Shown piece by piece: positions 31,431 to 40,453 of a stretch of 64,000 nt of DNA. The stretch's first letter is position 1. Each line of letters starts with the position of its first letter. Where the stretch lies: assembly GCA_029255685.2 (NCBI GenBank), contig CM055313.2:48440079-48504078 (forward strand), in the 5' to 3' direction. The translations under genes and the position numbers were made by a program. The notes under the pieces were generated by a model. The model was not told the origin of the DNA. It made no database searches and was given only the letters and a program-made list of their open reading frames with translations. The stretch is from Silene conica. Taxonomy: Eukaryota; Streptophyta; Magnoliopsida; Caryophyllales; Caryophyllaceae.

Positions 31431-32911
31431 ACTTCACTTCATTGGTTGAGGAGACTTCCATTTCCTTACCTTCTGGAGACGTATTTTCCTGCTCTTCGTC
31501 CCATAGGGATGTTCCTATTATTATTGGTGAAGCCACATTTCCAGCGGACTTACTGAGATTTCCTCTCGAGGAGTTTGACATTATCCTCGGTATGGATTGG
31601 TTATCGCGATATCATGCTAGCTTCGAGTGTCGCGACCAGAAAATATGCTTGAGGAGTTCTTCAGGAGTTCGTGTTTCCTATAGGGGAACTCCCCCTCTAA
31701 GGGGTGTTCGTGTTATCTCTTCGATGAAAGCATCTCATCTTCTTAGGAAGGGTTGCCAAGCCTTCCTGTGTGTTGTTTCAGCTGCTAAACCATCGCTACC
31801 GAAGCTTGAGGATGTAGCCGTTGTTCGTGAGTATCCAACTGTTTTCCCAGATGACTTGCCAGGGATACCGCCAGAGAGAGATGTGGAGTTTACTATTGAG
31901 CTTGTTCTAGGTACCGGACCGATTTCTAAAGCTCCTTACCGTATGGCTCCGCCAGAGTTGAAAGAGTTAAAGCAGCAGTTGGAAGAGATGATCGAGAAAG
32001 GTTTCATTAGACCGAGTGCTTCTCCGTGGGGTGCTCCCGTTTTGTTCGTTAAGAAGAAAGATGGTTCCATGAGACTTGGCATTGACTATAGAGAATTGAA
32101 CCGAGTGACCGTCAAGAACAGATATCCTTTGCCTAGGATAGATGATTTGTTTGATCAGTTGAGAGGTGCTTCGAGGTTTTCTAAGATTGATCTTCGATCG
32201 GGTTATCATCAGATTCCAGTGAGAGAGGCTGATATTGCGAAGACTGCTTTTCGTACCAGATATGGGCATTTTGAGTTCATGGTTATGCCTTTTGGGTTGA
32301 CTAATGCACCTGCTATCTTCATGGATCAGATGAACCGTACCTTTAGTGAGTATCTTGACACTTGTGTTGTGGTGTTTATCGATGATATCCTCATTTACTC
32401 TAAGAACGATGAGGAGCATGCCGAGCATCTTAGATTGATTCTTGGGATTTTACGTCGTCAGAAGTGGTTCGCGAAGTTCTCTAAGTGTGAGTTTTGGCTT
32501 TCTAAGGTTGCATTTCTTGGACATGAGATATCTAGTGAGGGAGTTATGGTTGATCCCGCGAAGATTGAGGCTGTTGTTGATTGGGAGAGTCCCAAAGATG
32601 TTGGAGAGATCCGTAGTTTCCTTGGATTGGCTGGTTATTATCGTAGATTTGTTGAGGATTTCTCTAGATTAGCTCGCCCGATGACTCAGTTACTGAAGAA
32701 AGAAGCTAAGTTTGTGTGGACCGACAAGTGCGAGAGTTCTTTCCAGGAGTTGAAGACTAGTGATACGTGCCTATTTTATGCATTTTATTTATTATTTTGG
32801 CACGTATTTTCTTATATTTTCGTGACTTTTAGTTGCTATTTCTCCCGAAACGGTTTACTTTGGCATTTCTATGTTTTAAATGTAGGAATTCGCGGAAGTG
32901 AGCAAAACTGA
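31424..32911 (+). pseudogene. Gy3 protease C-terminal part and reverse transcriptase
   Basis: Residues about 12-75 finish the aspartic protease ([26 protein letters not shown]). Reverse transcriptase follows from about residue 165: [13 protein letters not shown], the [13 protein letters not shown] [46 protein letters not shown] and the catalytic [11 protein letters not shown]. It then runs to the start of the RNase H linker (FQELKT). The Gy3 coding part ends at 32760, where Ath-d inserted; the last 50 codons (to 32911) are read from the Ath-d LTR and are meaningless. The ATG at 31424 is internal. The enzyme would copy element RNA into DNA in the cytoplasmic particle. Confidence 0.92.
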
Positions 32912-34057
32912 ACTTTATTTGCCTTTCGGAAGCTGTTTTGAGTGATACGGAGCAATGATCCGGATTGTGCACCCGAGTGTTGTTATTGGGCCAGATTCAA
33001 GCTGATACGAACAAGAAGCGGTCGACTGACCCATCAGAGAGGTCGACCGACCAAAGCCCAAATCTCGGAAAAGCCCAGCATCGACAGAAGCGGTCGACCG
33101 ACCCGCAGCAGAGGTCGACCGACCCAGGAGCTGTACCCGCGACTTCTGTTTCGTGTTTTACTTACCTAATCTTGTAATTAGAACTTATTTAAGAAGACCA
33201 AAACTCTAAAATTAGGTCAAGCAATTTTATGAAGAAGCAATTTTATTAGAGAAATAATCTATGTTAGAAAGCACTCCATCTTGTTCAAAACTCTATAGTT
33301 AGAAAGAGATTTTTATTCAAGTTTTCATCCTTTGTTCTTAATCCCAATTAAGTTGTATGTTTGCTACAATTAATCTTTCCTTTTAATTTAATCTTGTTAT
33401 TCATCTTATTGTTGTTTCTTAATTCATGTTGTCCCTTTTATTATCATCTTTAATTATGTTGATTCCTTTAATGTTCTTTGTTCTTGTTATTGTTAGTTTC
33501 ATAATTAAAAGTATGCATAGCTAATTCTTGTGATTAGGAATTAGGGGAACCATGGTAAAGACTTGATTTTGATAGGTTTAATTATTGAACTACCAATCCT
33601 CCATTGTTGTTGGTGAACTAATCCTTAGGATTGAAAGATTATTAGGATTAGTTTAACAACAACTTTGGGATTGCCATATGAACGAAAGTTTAGTGCTTTT
33701 CTAGGAACCCTAAGACCGTAAGGATTGGGTAGAATATTGACCTAAAGGTTTATTCTTTGTTCCTTGGGATTGTGTTATTTGGTTATTTTACCTTTCATTG
33801 ACTTGTTTTAACCATGGGGAACCAAAGTTCCTAATCTCCTTTTTTACTTTGTTTTATTTCTCTTGTTTATTTTGTCCTTTTAGTTATTAGTTTAAATCTC
33901 AATCAACCCCCCCTTTTTTGGTTACCTGTAATAGACTTTAAATTCACAAACATAATTGACGTTGTCTCCTTGTGGTTCGACCCTTGACTTATCCTATCTA
34001 AGTTTAAGCTGAGGTTTTATAAATCTTCTCTTTGGCACCCCTCAACGACGGGTGTCA
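32761..34057 (+). mobile_element. Ath-d 5' LTR (1297 bp)
   Basis: TGATACGTGCC...CGACGGGTGTCA. Palindromic modules lie at 33020/33041 and 33092/33113, each pair 21 bp apart. A TATTTAAG-like sequence near 33187 may be the TATA element. Confidence 0.95.
33020..33124. repeat. Two pairs of 21-bp-spaced modules in Ath-d 5' LTR
   Basis: GGTCGACTGACC (33020), GGTCGACCGACC (33041), GGTCGACCGACC (33092) and GGTCGACCGACC (33113). Here the pairs are direct repeats. The 3' LTR has the same at about 43895-44000. Confidence 0.9.
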
Positions 34058-34062
34058 AATTT

Positions 34063-34080
34063 TGGCGCCGTTGCCGGGGA
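34063..34080 (+). promoter_or_regulatory. Ath-d primer-binding site (tRNA-Asp)
   Basis: TGGCGCCGTTGCCGGGGA, five bases after the LTR, is the exact complement of the plant tRNA-Asp 3' end including CCA. This is the primer characteristic of Athila elements. Confidence 0.93.
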
Positions 34081-34229
34081 GACGGTATAATTTTGTTTGT
34101 TAATTTTAAGTTTATTTTTCTTGTCTTAAGGAACCTAGGTTCCTTAAGACCGTTACTTACCTTTTCTTCTAGTGTTGCTTTAGAAGACAGGTTTTTGAGA
34201 GGAAGGCTTGAGTAATCTCTTGTTTAGAT

Positions 34230-35501
34230 ATGGAGTCTATTTATGACCACCTACAGCCAAAGGCTCAAGATTTACCAAAAGGATTCACCTTGCCCACCCC
34301 CACCACTGGCTCCTTTGTGCTCCACCCAAATAACATCTTTATGGTGGAACGGAGTCAGTTTTCTGGTCTACCCAACGAGGATCCATTGAAGCATGTTACG
34401 ACCTTCACGGATTATTGCTGTTCCATACCCATACCTGACGGGGTGACTCGAGATGAGGTGCTGGTAATGATGTTCCTGTTCTCATTAAAAGATGCCGCGC
34501 GAGATTGGTACTGCTACCTTGATAGGGCAGCTGAGAAGGTTACGGATTGGACTTCCTTGGCATTGGCTTTTTATAAGAAATACTTTCCCCTTACAAAAGC
34601 CGAGAACTTGAGAAGCCAAATCACTAACTTTCAACAAGGGCCTGACGAAGGATTTTGTGAAGCATGGGATCGGTTCAAGAAATTGGTCCGTTCTATCCCT
34701 CACCATAACTTTCAACAATGGTACTTATGTAACCAATTTTACAACGCCCTTTACGATGACTATAAGATGATTCTTGATGCGGCCGCCAATGGGAGATTCC
34801 AGAATAACACCGACCATATGAAGGGTTGGGAAACCATTGAAGACATGGCGGTGCATAGGGCTGCCTTTAAGAGTTCACGTGGGAATTCGCGGAGGCTGAA
34901 TGTGGAGATGAATAGAGTGATGGCTCTTGAGACAATAGTTGAAGCCCGTTTTGAAAAGCTTGAGGCAACCCAACTGAAGCATGAAAGTGCGAACCTAGTT
35001 ACTACGGTTGACAGCACGGGTGAGATTGAGAAATTGAGAGCTCTTGTTAATGTTTTAACAAAACAGGTTATAGAGATGGGAAAGGCTCAAATTGCCTCCA
35101 CAAAGGTTTTTGAAGAACACTTAATAAACATAGCCAACCGAACAACTAGCTCTCCAGCTGGTTGTGACGGACCCATGGAGACGTTGAACGCCATAAATCT
35201 TAGGAGTGGCCGTGTTTGTGAAGGATCAGCCCAAAAAGACAATTCTGCCGAGGTTCAAAACAAAGAAACTGATGCCGTCAACAGGTCAGGAGGTCGACCG
35301 ACCCCTACAGTAGGTCGACCGACCTCGATTCCTGACGCGAGATCAATTTCTGGAGAACAGAAAATTTCAGATGTTGTAGAGTCTGGTCGGCCGACCCCTG
35401 CTGTAGGTCGACCGACCGACGTTCCTGAGCAGAATGCTGTTTTAACTCCGGAATCGCTGGATTCCTCCTCATTCAAGGCCTCACCGAGATATTACAACTG
35501 A
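34230..35501 (+). CDS. Ath-d gag (423 aa)
   Basis: The ATG at 34230 is the first in the leader. Residues about 60-190 form the retrotransposon gag domain (FTDYCCSIPIPDGVTRDEV, ARDWYCYLD, FYKKYFP, GFCEAWDRFKKLVRSIPHH, FYNALYDDYK). A coiled-coil-like charged stretch follows (about 225-300). No CCHC knuckle is seen. The C-terminus holds two copies of a paired seven-residue repeat (GRPTPTV GRPTSIP and GRPTPAV GRPTDVP), written by the same GGTCGACCGACC modules that occur in the non-coding regions. The frame stops at 35499 only because one base appears lost near 35485; the pol frame is already open there, so gag and pol were probably one polyprotein. The role is the particle shell. Confidence 0.9.
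   Translation: MESIYDHLQPKAQDLPKGFTLPTPTTGSFVLHPNNIFMVERSQFSGLPNEDPLKHVTTFTDYCCSIPIPDGVTRDEVLVMMFLFSLKDAARDWYCYLDRAAEKVTDWTSLALAFYKKYFPLTKAENLRSQITNFQQGPDEGFCEAWDRFKKLVRSIPHHNFQQWYLCNQFYNALYDDYKMILDAAANGRFQNNTDHMKGWETIEDMAVHRAAFKSSRGNSRRLNVEMNRVMALETIVEARFEKLEATQLKHESANLVTTVDSTGEIEKLRALVNVLTKQVIEMGKAQIASTKVFEEHLINIANRTTSSPAGCDGPMETLNAINLRSGRVCEGSAQKDNSAEVQNKETDAVNRSGGRPTPTVGRPTSIPDARSISGEQKISDVVESGRPTPAVGRPTDVPEQNAVLTPESLDSSSFKASPRYYN
35292..35417. repeat. Palindromic modules inside the Ath-d gag coding sequence
   Basis: GGTCGACCGACC-type modules at 35292/35313 and 35385/35406, 21 bp (seven codons) apart and in frame, each encoding Gly-Arg-Pro-Thr. Confidence 0.92.
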
Positions 35502-35524
35502 AAAAGCCAAAGGTTGCTGATCCT

Positions 35525-37029
35525 ATGGCTAATGTAACCGTTCCTTATCCCGAAAGACTGAAAAATTCAAAAGAGGATCGGAAGTTCGGTAAGTTTTTGG
35601 AGATGGTGAAGAATCTTGAGGTAACCATCCCTTTTACTGATTTAATCACCAAGGTACCTTCTTATGCTAAATTCATGAAAGATATTTTGAGTCGTAAGAG
35701 GAATTTTCAGGACGACGGTGTTGTTGCTTTTGTGGAAGAATGTTATGTTCTTTCACAAAATAATATAGCACCCAAGTTAAAGGACCCAGGTAGTTTTTCT
35801 ATCCCTTGTACCATAGGTAATCATGTTATAGGGAAAGCCCTTTGTGATCTAGGGGCTAGTGTCAGTGTTATACCTTATTCTGTATGTGAAAGACTTGGGT
35901 TAAGTAGACTTAAAGTCACCAATATTACCCTACAGATGGCTGATAGATCAACCCAAAGACCACTAGGGGTCTTGGAGGATGTCCCAGTTAGAGTGGGAAA
36001 GTTCTTTATTCCTGTTGATTTCGTTGTTTTAGACATTGCTGAGGATAGTCAAATACCTATTATTTTAGGTAGACCATTTTTACACACAGCTGGGGCTGTA
36101 ATAGATGTCAAACGCGGGATCATTACTCTAGAGATTGGAGATGACACTATCGAGTTTAGTCTTGCCCATAAGGCAACTATTCCTACTGATGATACTTGTT
36201 GCCCCATTGATATTATAGACAGGAATGTTATCCTTAATTGGAGGGAATCCTTGACCAAGGATCCCTTAGATGATCTGACAGTTTTGGATAAGTGTGCAGG
36301 TAATCCAGCTGAAGATGCTGAAGAGCTGGATGTGATAGAAGAAGAGGAAAAGGAGTATGAGTTCAGTGAAGAAGATAATGAGAAGCTCATAAGCCTAGCT
36401 AATGCAAATCTGGTAAACATGTGCTATTCCATTAGTACTGATTATGTTCAAGCCGTTGAGGTAAAGGTACCAGAGCGTAAGCCACTTCCTCCTAATCTTA
36501 AGTATGTTTTCTTAGATGATACTGAACAGTACCCTGCAATTGTTAGTTCTAAACTTAATTCTGACCAACTTTCTGCCTTAATAACTGTTCTCAAAAAGAA
36601 TAGGAAAGCTTTAGGTTACTCTTTGGATGATATTAAGGGCATAAGCCCTGATGTTTGCATGCATAGAATAGAGTTAGAAGAAGGACATAAGCCTTATAGA
36701 CAGGGACAGCGTAAGTTGAATCCTAAGATGCAGGATGTGGTTATGGTTGAGGTAATGAAACTTCTTGATGCAGGTATTATCTATTCAGTTGGCAACTCTA
36801 AGTGGGTTAGCCCAGTTCAGGTTGTTCCTAAGAAAGGAGGAACCACAGTGGTTAAGAATGATAAAAATGAGTTAATACCAACTAGAGTTTTAACTGGGTG
36901 GCGGATGTGCATTGACTATAGACAATTAAATGCCGCCACCAAGAAAGACCATTTCCCCCTTCCTTTCGTTGACCAAATGACTAAAAGACTGGCTTCTAAT
37001 AAATTCTTCTATTTTCTAGACGGTTATTG
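35525..37029 (+). pseudogene. Ath-d pol: protease and start of reverse transcriptase
   Basis: 501 codons. The aspartic protease active site is the Athila variant CDLGASVSVIP (about residue 117), followed by an IPIILGRPFL flap-end motif. An acidic linker (about 250-290) leads to reverse transcriptase from about residue 390 (HRIELEEGHKPYRQGQRKLN, WVSPVQVVPKKGG, RMCIDYRQLNAAT, FLDGY). The frame is cut by a TGA at 37027 directly after DGY, where related elements have a serine codon. The ATG used here is not a true start, because the frame is open upstream into the end of gag. It was inactivated by the stop. Confidence 0.93.
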
Positions 37030-37303
37030 AGGTTTTTTCCAGATTCCCATCCATCCTGATGATCAGAGTAAGACTACTTTTACATGTCCACAGGGTGTTT
37101 TTGCTTATCGCAGGATGCCTTTTGGGTTATGCAATGCTCCTGCTACCTTTCAAAGGTGTATGATGGGTATCTTTTCTGATTTTATAGAAAACATTATGGA
37201 GGTATTTATGGATGATTTCTCTGTTTATGGTAATGCTTTTGATCAATGCTTAGCTAATCTTGATAAAGTCTTGCAGCGATATATTGATGTAACCTTGTCT
37301 TAA
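37030..37303 (+). pseudogene. Ath-d pol: reverse transcriptase catalytic segment
   Basis: It continues in the same frame after the TGA, with TTFTCPQG, MPFGLCNAPATFQRCM and the catalytic MEVFMDDFSVYG. One base is missing near 37290, so the frame falls into a TAA at 37301 just before the expected LNWEKC segment, which is found in the next frame. This is a single-nucleotide frameshift. The nucleotide-binding and metal-binding aspartates are kept. Confidence 0.9.
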
Positions 37304-38577
37304 ACTGGGAAAAGTGTCAGTTTATGGTTACTGAAGGGGTAGTGTTTGGGCATCTAATTTCTGACAAAGGTATACATGTAGATAAAGCAAAGGTGCAGGT
37401 GATTGAGCAATTACCCCCTCCTGTTAATGTCAAGGGGGTGAGAATTTTCTTAGGACACGCAGGTTTCTACAGCCGTTTCATTAAGGACATTTCTAAAATT
37501 GTTAAACCGCTTACACAATTGCTTCTTAAAGATGTCGTCTTTGATTTTACTGATGAGTGCCTTTCAGCTTTTAACAGGTTGAAGGAAGCTTTGATCTCAG
37601 CACCAATCATTCAGCCACCAGATTGGGATCTCCCATTCGAGATCATGTGCGATGCTAGTGACTACGCTGTAGGTGTTGTGCTAGGTCAAAGGAAGAAAAA
37701 GGCTCTTAATGTTATATACTATGCGAGCCGCACCCTAGATGAGACTCAAGTCAACTATTTCACCACTGAGAAGGAGATGCTAGCTGTAATCTTTGCCTTA
37801 GAAAAATTCAGGTCCTATTTATTAGGTAATAAGGTAATTGTTTACACTGACCATGCAGCTTTGAAAGGTCTTTTTCAGAAGAAGGATTCAAAGTCAAGGC
37901 TTTTAAGGTGGATACTCCTTCTCCAAGAGTTTGACATTGAGATTAGGGACAAGAAAGGCGTGGAAAACGTGGTAGCCGACCACCTATCTCGCCTACAGCT
38001 GACTGATGGGGAAGATTCTTTACCTATTGATGATTCGTTTCCTGATGAGAGCTTATTTATCATTAATAGTTCAGGTTCTTATCCCCCTCCTTGGTATGCT
38101 GATTTTGCTAATTTTGCTGTCACAGGTAAAATCCCTCCTGAGTTGTCGTGGCAACAAAAGAAGAGATTTATGTTCGATGCAAAACAGTATTTTTGGGATG
38201 ACCCTTATGTTTTCAAGGAATGCGGAGATGGACTCATCCGGAGATGCGTCCCCCAATGGGAGGTGAAGGACATTCTGGAAGCATGTCACTCTTCTGCATA
38301 TGGATGTCACCACGGTCCATCTAGAACCGTGGCCAAGGTATTACAGTCGGGTTTTTATTGGCCTATTTTGCATGCTGACTGTAGGAATTTTGTAGGTAAC
38401 TGTGATGCTTGTCAAAGAACTGGGAATCTCTCTAAAAGACATGAGATGCCGCAGGTTGGTATTTTAGAGGTAGAGATTTTTGATGTCTGGGGCATTGATT
38501 ATCAAGGACCTTTTCCTAGTAGTCAAGGTAACAGGTATATTCTTGTGGCTGTTGATTATGTGTCTAAGTGGGTGTAG
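37300..38577 (+). pseudogene. Ath-d pol: reverse transcriptase end, RNase H, integrase N-terminal part
   Basis: After the frameshift: the thumb ([32 protein letters not shown]), then RNase H ([47 protein letters not shown]). The integrase zinc module follows ([10 protein letters not shown] then CDACQRTG), and then the first core aspartate ([12 protein letters not shown]). A TAG at 38575 ends the frame after SKWV, where relatives have a glutamate codon. The catalytic residues of RNase H and the zinc ligands are intact. Confidence 0.92.
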
Positions 38578-39375
38578 GCTATTGCTACTCCCCATTGTGA
38601 TGCAAAGGCTGTTATTAAGATGTTTAAAAAAATCATATTTCCTCGTTTTGGTGTCCCTAGGGTTGTCATAAGTGATGGAGGTATGCATTTTAAGGAGAAA
38701 CGCTTAGGTGACTTGTTAAATAAATTCGGTGTCCAACACCGTAGGGGTTTAGCTTATCACCCTCAGACTAGTGGTCAAGTTGAGATCACTAATAGGGAAC
38801 TCAAGGAGACCCTAGCCAAAGTTGTTTCTAAGTCTAGGAAAGATTGGAGTCTAAAACTTGATGATGTTTTATGGGCCTATAGAACCGCGTTCAAAACCCC
38901 AATAGGAATGTCACCATTCCGATTGATTTATGGTAAGACTTGTCATTTACCAGTAGAGTTAGAACGTAAGTCTTGGTGGGCTATATGTGATCTTAATTTG
39001 GACCTTAATCTTTCCCGTGAGAAACGTTTGTTGCAGCTCAATGAGTTAGAAGAATTCAGGTTGTTAGCCTATGACAATGCCAGGATTTACAAAGAGAAAA
39101 CAAAGCGCTGGCACGACAAGAGAATCATTAGGCGTGATTTTCAGGTAGGTGATAGGGTGCTGCTTTTTAATGCTCGTATTCGTTTTTTTCCTGGTAAGCT
39201 GAAATCCAGGTGGAGCGGACCCTACACCATCACAGCTGTCTCAAAATTCGGGTCAATAGAATTAGAAACTTCATCTGGTGAGAGGTTCAAAGTCAATGGC
39301 CAGTATGTGAAGCACTTCCGAGAAGAAAATGAATTTGTCGGTAAGGTTGAAGTTTCTTACTTTGACCCCTTTTAG
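38578..39375 (+). pseudogene. Ath-d pol: integrase core and C-terminus
   Basis: It continues in frame after the TAG. The second core aspartate is in VISDGG and the catalytic glutamate in [28 protein letters not shown] and the C-terminal GPYTITAV module follow, and the frame ends naturally at 39373 (YFDPF). There is no chromodomain, as expected for Athila. The enzyme would insert the DNA copy into the genome; in this copy it is cut off from the rest of pol by the stop at 38575. Confidence 0.92.
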
Positions 39376-39427
39376 GATGCTTCTTGATAGGTAAAAAGGT
39401 CGTGCGGGACCTCTTAAACCAGCGCTA

Positions 39428-39445
39428 CACGGGAGGCAACCCGTG
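39428..39445 (+). other. Conserved post-integrase hairpin of Athila elements
   Basis: CACGGGAGGCAACCCGTG: six-base arms CACGGG/CCCGTG around AGGCAA. A GGGAGGCAACCC hairpin just after integrase is a recurring Athila feature. The role is unknown; polyprotein RNA processing or packaging are possibilities. Confidence 0.65.
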
Positions 39446-39539
39446 CTCTAGCTTAAGTTTACGTTTTTTTCTATTTCCGTTTTATCCTTGATGAGATTTT
39501 AAGTTTCTGCAGAAAAATAGAAGAATTCGTCAGGACAGC

Positions 39540-39671
39540 GGTCGACCGACCCAATTACTAGGTCGACCGACCTTCTGGCAGCTTTAAATTCATTCTGACA
39601 GGTTAAGTAAAATTGACAGAACAAGTTTTCAGGACGGAGGTCGACCGACCCAGTATTTCGGTCGACCGACC
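39540..39671. repeat. Two pairs of 21-bp-spaced modules after Ath-d pol
   Basis: GGTCGACCGACC at 39540, 39561, 39639 and 39660; spacing within each pair is exactly 21 bp. Confidence 0.9.
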
Positions 39672-39858
39672 GCGGGTGTTTTGTCCGTTTTTCTTTTAGA
39701 ATCAGAGTCACGGTTGTTGTGTGTTTTGAAAACACAATTTTTACCCTCATTTGCTCACAATTTCTGCACTCCTCTTTCTCTCTTAAAAACCCTAAAAACA
39801 CCCATCTTCTTCACCCTTCGCTAATTTGCTTGCTTTCTTTCAATTTCCTCCATTCAAG

Positions 39859-40446
39859 GTATGTTTTTCTCTTTTTTCAATATCTCTTTTTTGTTTCATA
39901 GCATCTTAATGCCGTTCTAGGTAGTATTAGTTTTGTCTTTTTGAGTTTATTTTTGCTCTTATTTTCGATTTCATGCTTGTTTGAGTGTTTCTCTTTTAGT
40001 TTTCTTCTTCCTTTAGATTTTATAATCTTAGATCTGTAATTTGTGTGTGATTTCGTGCTGTTGGGTTAGTATAATTCTTCTTTTCAATTTTTATGCCGTT
40101 TTTCCGCACGATTTCAGTCCCGAAATTCTGTTTCTGACACTGTTCACGGTCGACCGACCCAAAACGGAGGTCGGCCGACCAAACTATGATTTTCCTGAGT
40201 TTCGTATTTTGCAGATTCTGAATTTTTTTCTGATTGTTGGTCGACCGACCTAGGTTTACGGTCGGCCGACCTGTTCTGTTACAGGAATTCTGAGATTTAT
40301 CGCGATTGTGGTCGACCGACTCCTTTATGAGGTCGGCCGACCCAAACACTGTTACAGGAGTTACTGATTTTCGATATTCGTTCCTATTTTTGTTAAAGAA
40401 ATGTTTCCATATGTGCACAAGACTTACACTTTAATGAATTTTTCAG
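39859..40446 (+). other. Putative 588-bp leader intron of the Ath-d third ORF
   Basis: Donor TTCAAG|GTATGT and acceptor AATTTTTCAG|ATTTACAATG, T-rich inside, preceded by a CT-rich leader. It would join a non-coding exon to the third ORF, as expected for a spliced or separately started mRNA. Splice signals are read directly; use of the intron is inference. Confidence 0.5.
40148..40342. repeat. Three pairs of 21-bp-spaced modules in the putative leader intron
   Basis: Modules at 40148/40169, 40239/40260 and 40310/40331, each pair GGTCGACCGACC followed by GGTCGGCCGACC (the last pair with small changes), always 21 bp apart. Confidence 0.9.
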
Positions 40447-40453
40447 ATTTACA

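Larger units (their letters stand above)
39376..40453 (+). other. Ath-d spacer between pol and third ORF: hairpin, modules, leader and possible intron
   Basis: Non-coding. It has a conserved hairpin at 39428-39445 and module pairs at 39540/39561 and 39639/39660. A CT-rich stretch (39735-39858) looks like a plant 5' leader. It is followed by a GTATGT donor at 39859 and a TTTTTCAG acceptor ending at 40446, seven bases before the third ORF. Three more module pairs (40148/40169, 40239/40260, 40310/40331) lie in the putative intron. Confidence 0.7.

Noticed and set aside
31967-32428. 153-codon minus-strand ORF
   Set aside because: Antisense shadow of the Gy3 reverse transcriptase.
32761-32911. 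C-terminal extension of the Gy3 reverse transcriptase ORF
   Set aside because: These codons are Ath-d LTR sequence read through after the insertion point.
34063-34080. A tRNA-Asp gene
   Set aside because: Only the 18-base complement of the tRNA 3' end is present; no cloverleaf. It is a primer-binding site.
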